From: Salvia splendens
Taxonomy: Eukaryota > Streptophyta > Magnoliopsida > Lamiales > Lamiaceae
Reading direction: 5' to 3'
Assembly (NCBI RefSeq): GCF_004379255.2
Contig: NC_056052.1
Span: forward strand, 17,764,589-17,828,588
DNA length: 64,000 bases
Shown: piece by piece, positions 23,052-36,500 of the stretch
Layout of the letters: each line of letters begins with the position of its first letter
Numbering within the stretch: the first letter of the stretch is position 1
Notes under the pieces: model-generated
Seen by the model: only the letters and a program-made list of their open reading frames with translations
Told to the model about the DNA's origin: nothing
Databases searched by the model: none
Made by a program: the position numbers and the translations under genes

Positions 23052-23906
23052 GTGAGCAATCTTTCTTGAATGTCATCTTCTTAGGCTTTCGGCAGTCTTT
23101 CGCCATGTGGCCCGGCTTATCACAGTTGAAGCAGTTGCCTTCAAACTTTCGGACAACAGCAACCTTCCCTTTGCCCTTGTCATTTTCCCTCTGGCGGGGA
23201 CGCTTGGAAGATCCTCCATTCTCCATCAAATTTTCCTTGGCATCTTCTGGCCCTCCTGACTTCTGATGGTACCGCCTATTATCCTCTTCAACACGAAGAC
23301 GGACAATCAGGTCTTCTAGCTTCATCTCCTTTCTTTTATGCTTTAGGTAGTTCTTGAAATCCGTACAGCATGGAGGAAGCTTCTCGATCATTGATCCAAC
23401 AACAAACTGGTCTGGCAAGGCCATACCAACGAGCGAGAGTCCACCATCATGTAGTCCAGAAACATTGCGACTACAAATTTCTTTGTATCAGTGTCCTCGA
23501 CGCGATACTTCTTGTCAAGAGCCTCCCACAAAGCTTTGGAGGTTTTAGCCCGACAAAGATAGAATAGAGGTTATCTCCTAAGTCGTTCAAGATATAGTTC
23601 TTGCACAAGAAATCTCCTTAATGCCAAACATCATAGGCAGCCCAGACCTTAAAGTTCGTCTCCTCCTCAGATACAGTTGGAGCATTCTCCTTGAGGAAGT
23701 TAGCAACACCCAACGTGGTTAAGTAAAACAACATCTTTAGTTGCCAACGTTTGAAATCCAAGCCCTTAAATTTTCCGGGCTTCTTAGCTTGAGCCAGCTT
23801 GAGCCAGGACCTTTGAGTTCGAAACAGGTGCCATAGTTGAGGAGCTAGAGGCAGCAGAAGATGATCCAACGAAGTTGTTTCCGTTTCCTCCAGTTTCGGT
23901 TGACAT
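23052..23906 (-). pseudogene. Copia element A gag (broken)
   Basis: Likely ATG at 23904-23906 (MSTETGG start on the minus strand). The body includes FKGLDFKRWQLKMLFYLTT near 23720-23770, a common copia gag motif. A stop at 23618-23620 and frame changes follow. The downstream part has FVVGSMIEKLPPCCTDFKNY and a CCHC zinc knuckle, CFNCDKPGHMAKDC, at 23092-23133. Confidence 0.88.
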
Positions 23907-24053
23907 GATTTCGACAAGAGTACACTATCTCGTCTTGCGATTGTTATTCCAAATGCAATATTATTTCTCGAGAATTGAGCAAAAGGATCAGCATGCATGC
24001 ATACATGTCTGGTGTTGGTTTGAGCTTGCAGCACTCTAACCAATGTGGGGGAT

Positions 24054-24575
24054 TGTTGGAAACGTGTAAAACATGGAGGATTTTGGAGGGTTTTCACATG
24101 GCCAAGACTTATGGCCTTTCAACTTGTGTAACCTCTAATTTCTTTATGTTGTATCTTGAATGCCAAGCTTTTCAAGTACCATCCTCTATTTTATAAATAG
24201 GTGGATTTGAGGGATAAGAAACCGATACCAACAAAAAACATTCTCTCTTCTCTCAAGTTCTCTACATCATAGCTTGCATTCTAGGAGCATTGTCTAGCTC
24301 GATTCTCGGAACTCCATCAAGTTCACCGGTGCACGCTAGGAGGAAGTCGTTTTATCTTTGGGGGCAATACGCCATTCCGTGAGCACTAGCCGGTGCGTAA
24401 TTTGTCTTGCGGAAAGAGGGCTTCCCTCGACTCGACTTATTGTTTGTTTTATTTTATTTCCGTTGTAATTTTCATTCCACTTATTGTTGTCTTTTTCCTT
24501 TCGATTGTAATAGCTAGAGTACCGCCTGTACACGGCTTGAAAATTTTTATCCCATTATTTCCCATACTTCCTTAT
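24054..24575 (+). repeat. LTR-like segment adjoining copia A gag; right border uncertain
   Basis: It starts TGTTGGAAACGTG after GTGGGGGAT, a polypurine-like run. TATAAATAGG lies at 24192-24201, followed by a CT-rich leader (CATTCTCTCTTCTCTC) and a U5-like stretch. These cues suggest a plus-sense LTR, opposite to the adjacent minus-strand gag. It could be the 5' LTR of A read from the wrong side, or an unrelated solo LTR. The 3' border cannot be set because the second copy is outside the window. Confidence 0.5.
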
Positions 24576-24576
24576 T

Positions 24577-24660
24577 GCCTCAATCGATTACTCTTGTACC
24601 TTTATCATCGAGTATCATATTATGCATTATGATGCACTTTTGGGATAGAAAAGACAACTC
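24577..24660 (-). pseudogene. Possible PIF/Harbinger transposase tail remnant
   Basis: The minus-strand frame ends with LSQKCIIMHNMILDDKGTR before a stop. The CIIxHNMIxDD run resembles the C-terminal signature of plant PIF/Harbinger transposases; compare CIIPHNMIVKDE at 46807-46845. Upstream the frame shows nothing recognisable. Only about 20 residues support this. Confidence 0.35.
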
Positions 24661-25023
24661 AATAACATTTCCCCTAAAACAATCAGAATCACCTTCGAAA
24701 TTGAATAAGCAGCCCACGAGGATTTTTAATTCATTATAGTCTAAACTACAAACGAGCAATAAAAGAGTATTTATATTTGAAATGAAAGTGGCCCAAAATT
24801 GGCCTAAAAATGGCAAATCCATAATCTGCAAAACCCACTCGGCGAGGTGGATGTGTGTGCTTCTTATATTGGGCCAAGAATGAGATGGTATTGGTTGTTG
24901 AATTGGGCTGTAGCATCTCATGTTGGAAAGGCTATAATATGGCCATGAATGTAATGTAAGAAAAATATATTTATTAATTTTTATTTTTATTTTAATATAA
25001 ATATAAAGAAAAAATTAGAGACA
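24661..25023. other. Unassigned spacer
   Basis: AT-rich sequence with no convincing ORF, repeat border or domain. It is the 5' flank of the solo LTR insertion. Confidence 0.5.
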
Positions 25024-25028
25024 ATACT

Positions 25029-27958
25029 TGTCACGACCGCCCATTAGGGTTAATAAATACGGGCGATCGTGATTAAAAGAATTAAATAAACAGAAGATAA
25101 AGATTAGGGTTTCAACACAAGCTGGACCAACTACTAATTTCCAATTAAATAACCAAGAGTTTAATATTATCCAACAAGAAATTCGGAATATCCATTATCC
25201 TAACAATTAAAGTTGTCGGCCCAAATAAAACATGAATAAACGAAAAGTCACAGCGGAAACGACCAAGAGAGAGAGTGACGTCATGTGTGAAAACACAACG
25301 ACACTCAAGGTTCAACGACACATTAAAATCTTAAATTCATTTGCTCAACACCACCACATCCTCGTCGCCGATCAACCTGCACATAGGAAAAAAAAACATG
25401 CAGGGCTGAGTATTTTAAGAATACCCAGTGGCTCATGCCGAAAATATTTTCAATAAAGAGTAATTTATCATGCCATTCACAAGTAACCATCGGGGTTTAG
25501 CTTTAGAAATGCCCGAGGCACTCAAAATCATTTCCATTTCAAACATCGACTGATCAGTCATTTTCCCATAGACGTTTACCATATCTGCCAATACATGACT
25601 TGGAATGTGGCCACAAACCAAGCCACTAGACCGGCCAGCCCGTACGCTAGCACACGATCTACCATAGGTGTACACTAGTCCAAGTAGGGTTTGCGGCCCT
25701 ACGAGGACCCGAATTCGATTTATATAACAATGGCGCATAGCCATATCAGATAGGCACGTTAAAACACAAATCACGGCATGATAAATACAGTTTCATTTCC
25801 ATCGATAAAATATTTAGGACGTTGTCCTTATTTAAAAGAAAGCCCACCTCAATTGATTAATTCTCTACACTTCCTTCCCTTTGGTATCTCGATTCCCTTG
25901 CGAAGTCTCACCTTTAGAATTTAAATAATACATATATCAACATACTTTCCAATCAAATCAATAAAATGCATGCATCCTAAGCGAAGTCTTTTATCTCGAT
26001 TTTCGATTATTCGGTGGCCGCTTACACCCTTAATTCCTCCGTTAGCTCCTCGTATTTTTCTCCACGATATCGAAATAAAATTTCCCAAAATTAATAAAAA
26101 GTAATTAAATTATCGCAAGCATTTTCCCCTCGATCTATATTTATTTCGGACTTAGGATATAATTATTCATTCGTTGAAATATTCTAGAATTAATTAAATA
26201 ATTCGCCACTATTAATTATCGGCCCAAAGATTTAATTAAAAGTCTCAAGTTTAATTATTTCCCCACCTTATATCTCCAATCCAATTAAGAAGCCCCAACA
26301 AAATTTAATTGGAGCTCAACTAACCAAATCCTACCATCTAAATTAAAAAAGCCCAAAACTAAATCTTATTTTCCTCAATCAAATAACAAGGCCCAAAATC
26401 CATAAAAAAAACAAAAGGCCCATACTATAATATATGTCAAAGCCCAATTTAATAAAAGAAACCCAAGTACCAAATTACTCCCCGTCTTCCTCGTCACTCT
26501 CTCTCTTTCCCCCCTCACATTCACACTCTCGGTTCTCTCTCTTCTCTCTCCCTCTTCTTCTTTCTCTCTCCCGTCGAAAAAATGGATAGATCCGTCGGCT
26601 TCTCCGACTCCTCAACCACCGCCGCCGGCCGCTGCTGTCACGACGGTCCTCCAGCTTCGCCAGCCGCTGCCGTCGCTGCTGTCCGTTGTCGCCGCTGCTG
26701 CGCAGTCGTTCGATCCAGCCGCAGGGAGGGGTGCCGCCGCCGGTGGTCGTGCAGCCGTCGCTGGGAGGAGCTGCTGCTGCCGACCGCGTACACCACCAAC
26801 GTCGCTCGACCCGTCGCAGGTTCGAGCTGCACCACCCGTCGACGCACACGCCGCTCCTGCAGCCCCGATTTAACCAGCCCCGTTTTCAACCGAAGAGATC
26901 GGTTCTTATTCAAAGTATGTTTCTTTTCGTTCTTAGTTTGATTCGCAGCAAGGGAAGTAAAGTTCGATTGGTTTTGGATTGCTTAATTGCTATTGATTAG
27001 TTCTTTGTTTGGGAGATTGATGCGGCGTATATGATATATGGATGCAGAATGCGAATTCATGTTTCAAATCTGGGTAGGAAGTTACCTCTATGAATTGAGT
27101 TTGGATTGTGAAGTTCACAAGGCTAAAAAGGCAGGGTCTTGATGCCGAAAGGATTCCAATTTCTGTTGATAGTGGTCTAGTGTTAGATTCCAAAGTAGGA
27201 GCAATTTAGATACAAATTGATAAGAATTAGTTTACCTTGAGTAGAAGTTGAAGAATGATTTTCGCTTTCTTGTTTGCAGCTACGTTGGGTGAGAAGAAGA
27301 AGTAATGGTTGAAGATTTAATATAGGGGAAAGGGGGTTAAGGATATGGGAGAGATTTGTGGGATGGGTGGAAACAGTTTTAACGTGGGATTAGGGGCCTA
27401 ATTTTCGAATTCTTCCTTTTTTTTTGTTAAACGTGATTTAGTTAGAAGTAGATTTATTTTTAGTATTTTATTTGCTGATTACGGAAGAGGAATATCTTTT
27501 CACGGAGGAGGGCAAAATCTTTAATTAAGATTAAAGATATTTTATTTTAATTAGTTTAGTTTATTTCACAGCCCATTGTATTTTATTTTAAATGGTGCAG
27601 TACACAATTTATTTATCACGGACTGGACTTTTATATTACTATTTATTTAATTTATCGGATCCAACACGGAATTGAGTCCAATAAATATTCCTCACGGAAA
27701 GGAAATTATTTAAATTCGCCTTGTAATTTATTTCATAATTTCTAGCTCTCATAACAATTAATCGATTATCCAAAAACCTTTAATTTCACTCCACATTCAA
27801 TTATTCAAGTAGCCACGTTACATATTCAACAAAGTTGACTCAGTCAAAATTCCAACAATTTTACTCGATAATTAATTCGCGGACCTCGCAATATCAAAAG
27901 CATTAAATACATGTACTTTAGGGTTCGAAAATTAGGGTTCAAAAAGTGGGGCGTTACA
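25029..27958 (-). mobile_element. Solo gypsy LTR (2930 bp)
   Basis: On the minus strand it starts TGTAACGCCCC (27958) and ends CGTGACA (25029). It is flanked by 5-bp duplications ATACT at 25024-25028 and 27959-27963. No internal domain is present, so it is the product of LTR-LTR recombination. Conserved blocks shared with the LTRs of C and H include the AACCTGCACAT...AACATGCAGGGCTGAGTA region near 25373-25412 and GACCGGCC...GTGTACACTAG near 25628-25680. The GC-rich CAG/CCG region at 26590-26880 makes spurious ORFs. Confidence 0.92.
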
Positions 27959-27963
27959 ATACT

Positions 27964-28283
27964 ATTATTATTATTATGGTGATACAAACATGAGTATATA
28001 TTTTATATATTGAGATAGAGATGCAATCATATGATAACTCATATCTTTCATGATATTAAAATAATTCAATATGAACCATATAATTTTATACTATAGTTGC
28101 TAGAATTAATCCTTTTTTTCTTAATATTTAAATATGAAAAAATAATTTTGACCTTTGAATTCAAGAGACTCACGGTCATACTATTTCAAATCTTATATGG
28201 AATTCACTTTCTCTCTTGAAATAATTCAAAATTTTAAATTTGATAAACTTTGCAAAATATAAATTATTTTTTTACAAAAAATA
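27964..28283. other. AT-rich spacer
   Basis: Low-complexity AT-rich DNA with a short TTA microsatellite at its start. Nothing else is recognised. Confidence 0.5.
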
Positions 28284-28285
28284 TA

Positions 28286-28537
28286 CTCCCTCCGTCCCAC
28301 TTTAAGAGTCCTAGTTGAGTTCGGCACGGGATTTAAGAATTGTAAAGGAAAGTTAATGAAAAAAAATAGTGGAATGTGAGTCTTACTTTTTATATTAGTT
28401 TTATAATAAAATGTGAGTGGAAAAAAGGTTAGTGGAATGTGGAGCCTAATATCATTTATGGAATATTTCAACCGCGACTCTTAAAGTGGGACACCCAAAA
28501 ATGGGAAACCGGAACTCCTAAAGTGGGACAAAGGGAG
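28286..28537. mobile_element. Stowaway-type MITE
   Basis: 252 bp with terminal inverted repeats CTCCCTCCGTCCCACTTTAA and (reversed) CTCCCTTTGTCCCACTTTAG, flanked by TA on both sides (28284-28285 and 28538-28539). No coding capacity. Mobilised by Tc1/mariner transposases. Confidence 0.92.
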
Positions 28538-28599
28538 TATCAAATTAAAGATAATTTTATTATGATTCCAACGAAATTCTATTTGCATAGTATTGTATC

Positions 28600-29290
28600 A
28601 AAGACTGAAAAAAATGATATTAAAACGTTTATAAAGTTATATGATGTTGTTGATGTTCATTGTTACTATCTTATTGAAAAAATGTTACTTTTGGTGCATA
28701 AAATGATATATAACGTTTATAAAATGATAAGGTGTTATTGATGTTTGTTGTTACCGTGTTCTTGGAAAAATGATATTTTTGGTGCATATAATGATATATG
28801 ACGTTTATAAAATAGTACGGTGTTGTTGATATTTGTTGTTACTATCTTCTTGGAAAAATGATATTTTTATGCATAAAATGATATACAATGTTTATAAATG
28901 ATGCGGTGTTGATGTTTGTTGTTACTGTCTTCTTGGAGAAATTATACATTTGGTGCATAAAATAATACTTTTGGTGCATAAAATGCATATAACGTTTATA
29001 AAATAATATGGTGTTGTTGATGTTTGTCATTACTGTCTTATTGAAGACATGATACTTTTTGTGCATAAAATGATATACACGTTTATATAAAATATGGTGT
29101 AGTTGATGTTTGTGGTTTCTGATTTATTGGCGAAATGATAGTTTGAGAGGTTAAAATGATGCTTTGTGTGAAAAAAATTATATATAACGTGTATAAAATA
29201 ATACGGTAGTTGATGTGTTTGGTTATTATTTTATTGTGAAATGATAATTTGAGGGATTAACAATAATATTTTTACAACATAAAATTGATA
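28600..29290. repeat. Degenerate minisatellite, about 90-105 bp period
   Basis: About seven diverged units, each with a GTTGATGTTTGTTGTTAC core (near 28646, 28735, 28825, 28909, 29015, 29100 and 29209), then a TTGGAAAAATGATA-like stretch, TGGTGCATAAAATGATA and AACGTTTATAAAAT. The minus-strand ORF here only reflects the repeat. Confidence 0.85.
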
Positions 29291-29553
29291 CATTCCCTTT
29301 ATATGAATAGTTTTACTATCACGCAAAAACAGTACCATTGTTCGTACATTGTATTTTTTAGCCTTTGATATAATAGCATGCAATTAGGATTTCATTAGAA
29401 TCCTCATTAAATTATCTTTGATTTGATATATTATTTTATAAAAGTAAAAAATAGTTTTAATTGAGAGAGTTATTGAATTTTAAAGTTTTAAGATAATTTT
29501 TAGGAGAGAAAGTGATTATGCAATGCAAAACACGTGAATTACCAACCCCATTG

Positions 29554-29750
29554 ACTAAAATACCTTTATAAAACCCAAAAAATGATATTTTTTATCTATA
29601 AATAATAGTTTTCTAAAATTGTATCTGGACCTCATATTTTTGGATTGTGTAACTAAAATACCTTTATAAAACCCAAAAAATGATATTTTTTATCTATAAA
29701 TAATAGTTTTCTAAAATTGTATCTGGACCTCATATTTTTGGATTGTGTAA
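29554..29750. repeat. Two tandem copies of a 98-bp unit
   Basis: The unit starts ACTAAAATACCTTTATAAAA. Copies at about 29554-29651 and 29652-29750 are almost identical, so this is a recent duplication. 29751-30200 is AT-rich with no recognised feature. Confidence 0.93.
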
Positions 29751-30515
29751 TCCAGATTGAGTTATATGGTTACTAGTTCTAATTGTCATTCTAATACACC
29801 TTTATTGAGATGATGGCATATTGATGAATTAATTATTTGAGATTGAGATTTTATTTACTCTTTATTTGGCACATAAAACGTTACTAATAAGTAATATGAA
29901 GATTTTTTGTGTTACTATATAATAGGGCAATGCAACATACTTTAATTCCGAATTCTTTCTTAGAAAAAACCATTGATTCTGTTTATTTTTTGTTATTAAA
30001 ATTGTTAAATATATTTCGAAAAAAATACTTTAATCTAAAAATTTTTGGTAATTTTAATTACAATCTAAAAAATTAATAGCATAATAATTAGTTTTATTTG
30101 CGACGGTTGTGCTCTCCAAGTGCGAGTCGACATAGTCTGATGTGGCGTTTGATGTGGAACATGATTCATGTTTTGATTGCTTGATATGTTGACGACATTA
30201 GAGCATCTCCAATGGCGGCGAGCGGACAGGCTAGCCGATTCCCGGCGCTAGCCGGTTCGCTCGCCGAACCATTGGAACCGGCGAGCGCCATTTCGGTGAA
30301 AAAATCGGCAACCCGACGCCGATTTTCGAGTGCTGGCCGATCCGCTCGCCGGTCGGCTGGCCGCTATTGCAGGCTCCCGATCGGCGAGCGATCGGCCAGC
30401 TCATTTTTTTTCGAAACACTATATATACGTGATTTGCACGTCATTTTCATTCGCACCACTTGTTTTAACGAGTTTTCTGTCCATCTTAATTTCTGTACAA
30501 GAGCAACAACGTGAA

Positions 30516-30542
30516 ATGAGTAACGCGGGTGGTAGTAGTGGT
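30516..30542 (+). pseudogene. Harbinger transposase, first nine codons
   Basis: ATG at 30516-30518 opens MSNAGGSSG, ending exactly at the insertion point of element H. Dropping H and one GTGGT copy joins it in frame to the reading frame at 45747, which supports this start. A TATATATACG box lies upstream at about 30420. Confidence 0.75.
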
Positions 30543-33500
30543 TGTCACGACCGCCCTTACTAAGGATAGTAAAGAGGGGGAACTCGTGACTTTGGGGAAA
30601 CGATAAAGAACAACATTTAATATGAAAACTCAATTAACATCAAGAGAAAGTGTTTTAGTCTACAAAATGGTTAAGCAGCGGATAAAAGTCTCAAAGTACT
30701 TATTGGCATAAAACTGTATAGAGTAATGTGGAAGGCTGAAAAAAATAGTTTCAAATAAGGCAGCGGAAAACAAATATCAAAGGAGAGTCATAGGATGACG
30801 CCCATGTATGAAGACACGACTCATCCGGGAAACTAAAAGCTCGACTCAACATCCGCCGCAACATCACTGCTCAACCTGCACATATTTAAAAAGAAATGAA
30901 TGGCTGAGTACTTGATATACTCAGTGGACTCATGCCGAAAATATTTTATAACAGTTATGTCATCCATACCATAGTGAACTCGAAGTTTACAGTTGGAAAA
31001 GAAATATCATCGAGTATCACAAAAACAATTTCATCGACTGGCCAGTCAAACAATCTCCCAACTTTCTCATCAATCAAACAATCACATCTCTTACCACAGT
31101 GCGACGAAAGTGTGGCCACACTATTCGCCCACGAGACCGGCCGACTAGCAAGGACGGCTCCCGATCCCACCAGTGTACACGGCCTGATAGGGTTTGCGGC
31201 CCTACTCAGACCCGAATTCGTTTCACACATAGCCATATAGCCTAACAGAGCAAGCTCAAATTAACTAGGCATTAGGAAACAATCTCTACATCAAAACAAT
31301 CATGGCATGACATAACACTTTAAACCACCCTTATAACTCCAATATCATAATTTTGAAAAGTAAAAGAGTTTAGTAAAAGAAAGCACACCTCGCTTGCTTA
31401 TACACAAATCACAACTTTAAGGCAATCCTATCTCTTTGTACCCACGTACGCACAACAACCCTTGTCAACACCATAACACCATCAGTCTTTCCATCAACAC
31501 ATTCATCATGTATGCCCTACCATTCCTTTTAACGTTTTTCTCATATTGCACATCCCAAATGTTCACCAACATAACGAAACGAACACTCTAGCATACAACG
31601 ACATTCCACACATAACCACCTCATAGGATACGTTCATTATTCACACATGTATCATGTAATTCACTCACAACTTGACATCCAAGGTTATTTCAACAAAATC
31701 AGAATCTGGCAGAACAACGCAGTCTTTTTGTAAAAATCATTACAAATTCATCCGGCCTCCTATGAAGCTAAAATTTGGTCACCACACAGAAGACACATCA
31801 AGGTTCATCCAGTTAAATTTCACACCAAAATCATGTGTCACGACCGCCCATACTAGGGGTACTACAAACGCGGCGATCGTGACCAAGGGACGACAAAAAC
31901 GACAACTTACAAGGATAACAGTTTACGAAAACTCAATTAGCTTAAAGGAAGAAAAATATTTTAGTTTAAAAAGTCTAAGGTTATAATTTACTATTAATTA
32001 GAAACGACTTATGATAAATATATTTTTTTCTTTTTTAGAAAGAAGCACCAGAGAAAATAAATATTAAAAACCCAATTAACTTCTAAAGAACCATTTAGTT
32101 TAAATCACGTAAACACCATTTTAAAGTAACATTGCAAATACTCGGTTAAAAACCTAACACAACCATACATGCTCAACACAGTACGAAAAAGATTAAAGTC
32201 TTGAGACATAGTTCAAAATATAGCAGCGGAAATAAGGTTTAAAGAGAGTCGAGGATAACGCCTATGTATGAAGACACAACGCATCCTAAGTTCTTAGGCC
32301 AACTCAACATCCTCCGCAACATCCCGCTCAACCTGCACATAAAGAAAAAGAATATGCAGGGCTGAGTACTTGTTGTACTCAATGGGCTCATGCCGAAAAC
32401 ATTTTAATATAGTTATGTCATCCATACCAGTGATCTCGAGTTTTATATGTAGTAAGAAATATCACGAGAACACAAAAATATTTCAAGTCTGGCCAGAAAA
32501 TTTATCTCCCCACTTTTCACATCAATCCATCAATCACAATCATCATATCACAGTGCGACGAAAGTGTGGCCACACTATTCGCCCACGAGACCGGCCGACT
32601 AGCAAGGACGGCTCACGATCCCACCAGTGTACACAGCCTGATAGTTACGGCCTTACTCAGACCCGAATTCGTTTCACAACACAACCATATAGCCTAACGG
32701 AGCAAGTTCAGACGAACTAGGCATCAGACAACAATCTCACAAACAAAATAACATGGCATGACATAACAAGTTAAACCACCCTTATAACAACACATCGTAT
32801 TTTCAGAAAATAAAAAGGTTTGAAAAGAAAGCCCACCTCGATCGTTTAAAGAACACAAAAACCAACTTATGGAAACTCTTGTTCCTCGAGCTCACGTATC
32901 CACAATCACCCTTGCCAAACCACAATACAAATCAGCCTTCCATCAATTCACATTATCATGCATGTCCTATCGTTTCTCTTATCATTCTCTTAAATTTACC
33001 CATCCCAATATTCATCAACATAAGAAAAACATGCCATAATATTTCTCAACGTGTCGCACATAATCACGTCATAGGATACCTTCCCAAATCATACATGCAT
33101 CATATAAATCATTAAAACTTGGCAACAAGTAATATTTCCACATAACAACAAATCTGGCAGAACTGCACGGTTGGTTTGTAAAATCACCCAAAAATCCATA
33201 CGACCTCATATGAGACTAAGATTTGGTCACAACACATAAGACACATTCAAGTTCATCCAGTTAAAATTACACACCAAAATCACGTCATTTGGTCAGTCAA
33301 AAAAATTATGTAACTCTCTGGTCGGAACACAAAAATTCTGACAACACTGTGCAGTTCCATTGAAAAATTTACCAAATATTCATCCGATGTCCAATGAGGC
33401 TGAAATTTTCACAAAACTCAGAAGACACTTCAAATTTCATCTAGTTCAAAATTCACATCAAAAGGAGGCCATTTGGTTGGTCAAATAGAAAACGAAACTT

Positions 33501-36500
33501 TCTGGACGAGAATACCAGTTTCTGGCAGAATTGCGCAGTCAACTTCAATAATTTATTAAAACTTCATCTTTCATCAAAAAGAGACGAAATTCACACAAAA
33601 CACAGAAAACACCTTAAATTTTACTCATGTAAAATTTCGTGTCAAAATTCAATCGTTTGGTTGGTCAAACACATGTCGGAATCTACTATCCGAACATCAC
33701 AGATTTCAGGCTTAAGAATTTCGAAAATAGGGTTTCTTCCTCGATCATCCAAACACAATTTTTTTCCATGCTTATAACACACAATCATGCTTAAAAGTTT
33801 ATCACAATCATGCTCTCACATAAACTCACATTATTCACCAAGGATTCAAAACAAACTCCACATAAACTCATTCAAAATCGCATATTCATCCAAGTTCTCA
33901 CGCAAACACAAATTCCCACCGATAAAATTTTGCGATCTATGATTCCTACACTTGCTATATGCATGTAGGGTTCAAGAACAAGGATTAAATGAGAAGAAAG
34001 AGGGAGAATGAATCAAATATACCTTTCTTGATAAAAAACGAATCGGTAGAAACAAGAATTGATGGATTCGTCGGATACTTGAAAAATCAACTCCAACGGA
34101 TGCAAGAACAAGGATGAATGGTGGATTTTTGGAGAGAATATCGAGAGGGAGAGGAGAGGCGTGTGAGAGAGAGAGGGAGGAGAGGAGAGTAGCGAAAATT
34201 TTGAGGGAATGGGGGCTAGGGTTTAGTTTAGGTGATTATATAGTCCTAGGTTTAATCCCACAAAATTAATTAATTGTGAAGGAATAAAATAGAGGCCAAT
34301 AAATAAAATCCCACAATTAAGAAAAGAAGGCAAGAATTTCAAAAATTAGCTAGTGCATTAATAAGGAATTTATTTGGTATTTACTTGGAGAGAAATAGAT
34401 TCAAAATTTAGGAAATAAAACAATGACTATTCGATAAACAAGGGAACAAAATAAATTAAATCTCCAAGTAGGAAAATAATGAGGTGGCCGAAAATTTGAA
34501 GAGGAATGCATAAGGAAATTATTTAAATCCTCAATTAAATAGAATATGATTTAAATTTGATAATTTCTTTATAGGAAAAGACTCCCATAAAATAGGTAAC
34601 AATTTAATAAATTTCCACAAGGAAAAATAATGAGCATGTAGGCGTGTGAGGGATGGAAACACAATAGAAGGAAGATATTCACATCCCCAATTAATTAGAC
34701 ATAGGTATTAAATTGGGTATTTATTTGAATAAAGAGGGTTCCACAAAATAGAAAACAATTATATTCTCCTCTACAATAAGGAGAGGCGAAAATTTGGCTT
34801 AAATAGCCACAAGGAAATAATTCAACTCTTAGTTTAATTAGGGTGAGGAAATAAAATGTTGCAAGATTTAATTGGATTTAAAATAAATAAAGGGAATCAA
34901 CAAGGTACCAATTAAATCAAAGAAATTAATTCATTCTCCTAATTAAAATAGAGAATATTCGAAACTCACAAAATAAAAGGCTAGAGTTCGAATTTCATGT
35001 AACACAATTTAGAGATATTTTGATTTGGATTTAATTTGGATGATTATCCTAAAGCAATTAATTAAATCCAAGAAAGAAAGTATTATTCCCAGTGGATAGG
35101 AGGGCCGAAAATTTCAAATAATATGGCTAGAAATATATGCATGATCTCACTTAACTTAATTCACACATTGGAAGCTTAATCACATTAACTCACATAACCC
35201 ACAACAACTAATTTTACATAATTAACTCAAACACATAGAGACTCAATTTTCACAAAAGAAATTCTTATTCAACATCCACATTAATTAAAAAAAATCCATC
35301 AAATAAAAATAAAATAAAATAAAATAAAAAGTCACAATTTTCCGGGGTGCTACATCATTTCTTTTGGTCAGTCAAAAGAAAAACGAAACTCACTGGTCGG
35401 AACACAAAAATTCTGGCAGGACTGCGCAGTTTAATTGAAAAATTCGTTATAAATTCATCCGATATCAAATGAGGCTGAAATTTTGACACAACACAGAAGA
35501 CATCTGAAACTTCATTCAGTTAAAAAGTCACGTCAAAATAAGATCGTTTGATTGGTCAAAGGCTCGTCGGAACCTACTGCCCGAACACAGCAGTTCTCAC
35601 GTTCAACATTCACAAACTAGGGTTTGTCTATCATTCATCCACACATACCTATTCATACTTCCAACACATATTCATGCTTCAAAAATGACTCGCAACAATG
35701 ATCTCATATTTACACATAGCATTCACCAATGAATCATCCACAAACTCTCACACACACATACATACACGCACATACACATACTTTCTCATGCAAACATCCT
35801 TCCCAACCGATTAATTTTTAGATCTAAGATTTCTACACTCACTATATGCATGAGGGGATCAAGAAACAAGGATTCAATGGTAAGAATGAGAAAGATGATT
35901 CAAGTATACCTTTCTCTTGCAAAAACAATCGGTAGGACTGACGAATGATGCGATTCTTCGATGAATCTTGAGTTTCCAACTCCAAAATGATGTAAGAACA
36001 AGGAATTGGTGAAGGACTTGTGGAGAGGGTGAAGAGAGGAAGAGAGAGACGTGTGGTATGGAGAGGGGGGGAGGCGAAAATATGAGGGCTAGGGTTAGGG
36101 TTCTTTTAATTTATAGTCTAGGATAAATCCCACAATTAAATAAAACATTTAAAATTGTGGAAGAATAAAATAGAGGTCAATGAATAAATCCCACAATTAA
36201 AAGGAAAATAGGCGTGTAGTATGTGGGGGAGTAATTTTCGAAAATTACTATTTAATTAGCATAGGTATTTATGTGGTATTTACTTGCAGAGAAAAATACT
36301 CACAAAATAGGTAAAAAGATATTGAGTATCTCATAATTAAGGTAACAAGATAAATCAAGAATTTCTCCAAATATGGAGGGGGGGGGGGGGGGCGTGTAAT
36401 CATAGGGATTAGGCAAAGTAAATATTTAAATCCTCAAATTAAATGGGAATAGGATCTAAATTTGGTAATTCTTTGTGGAAAAGACTCTCAAAAAATAGGT

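Noticed and set aside
26475..27000. ORFs of 91-124 codons in the solo LTR
   Set aside because: GC-rich repeat stretch within an LTR; Arg/Ser/Ala-rich products in both strands.
28842..29066. Minus-strand ORF rich in His and Asn
   Set aside because: Translation of the minisatellite units, with matching periodicity.
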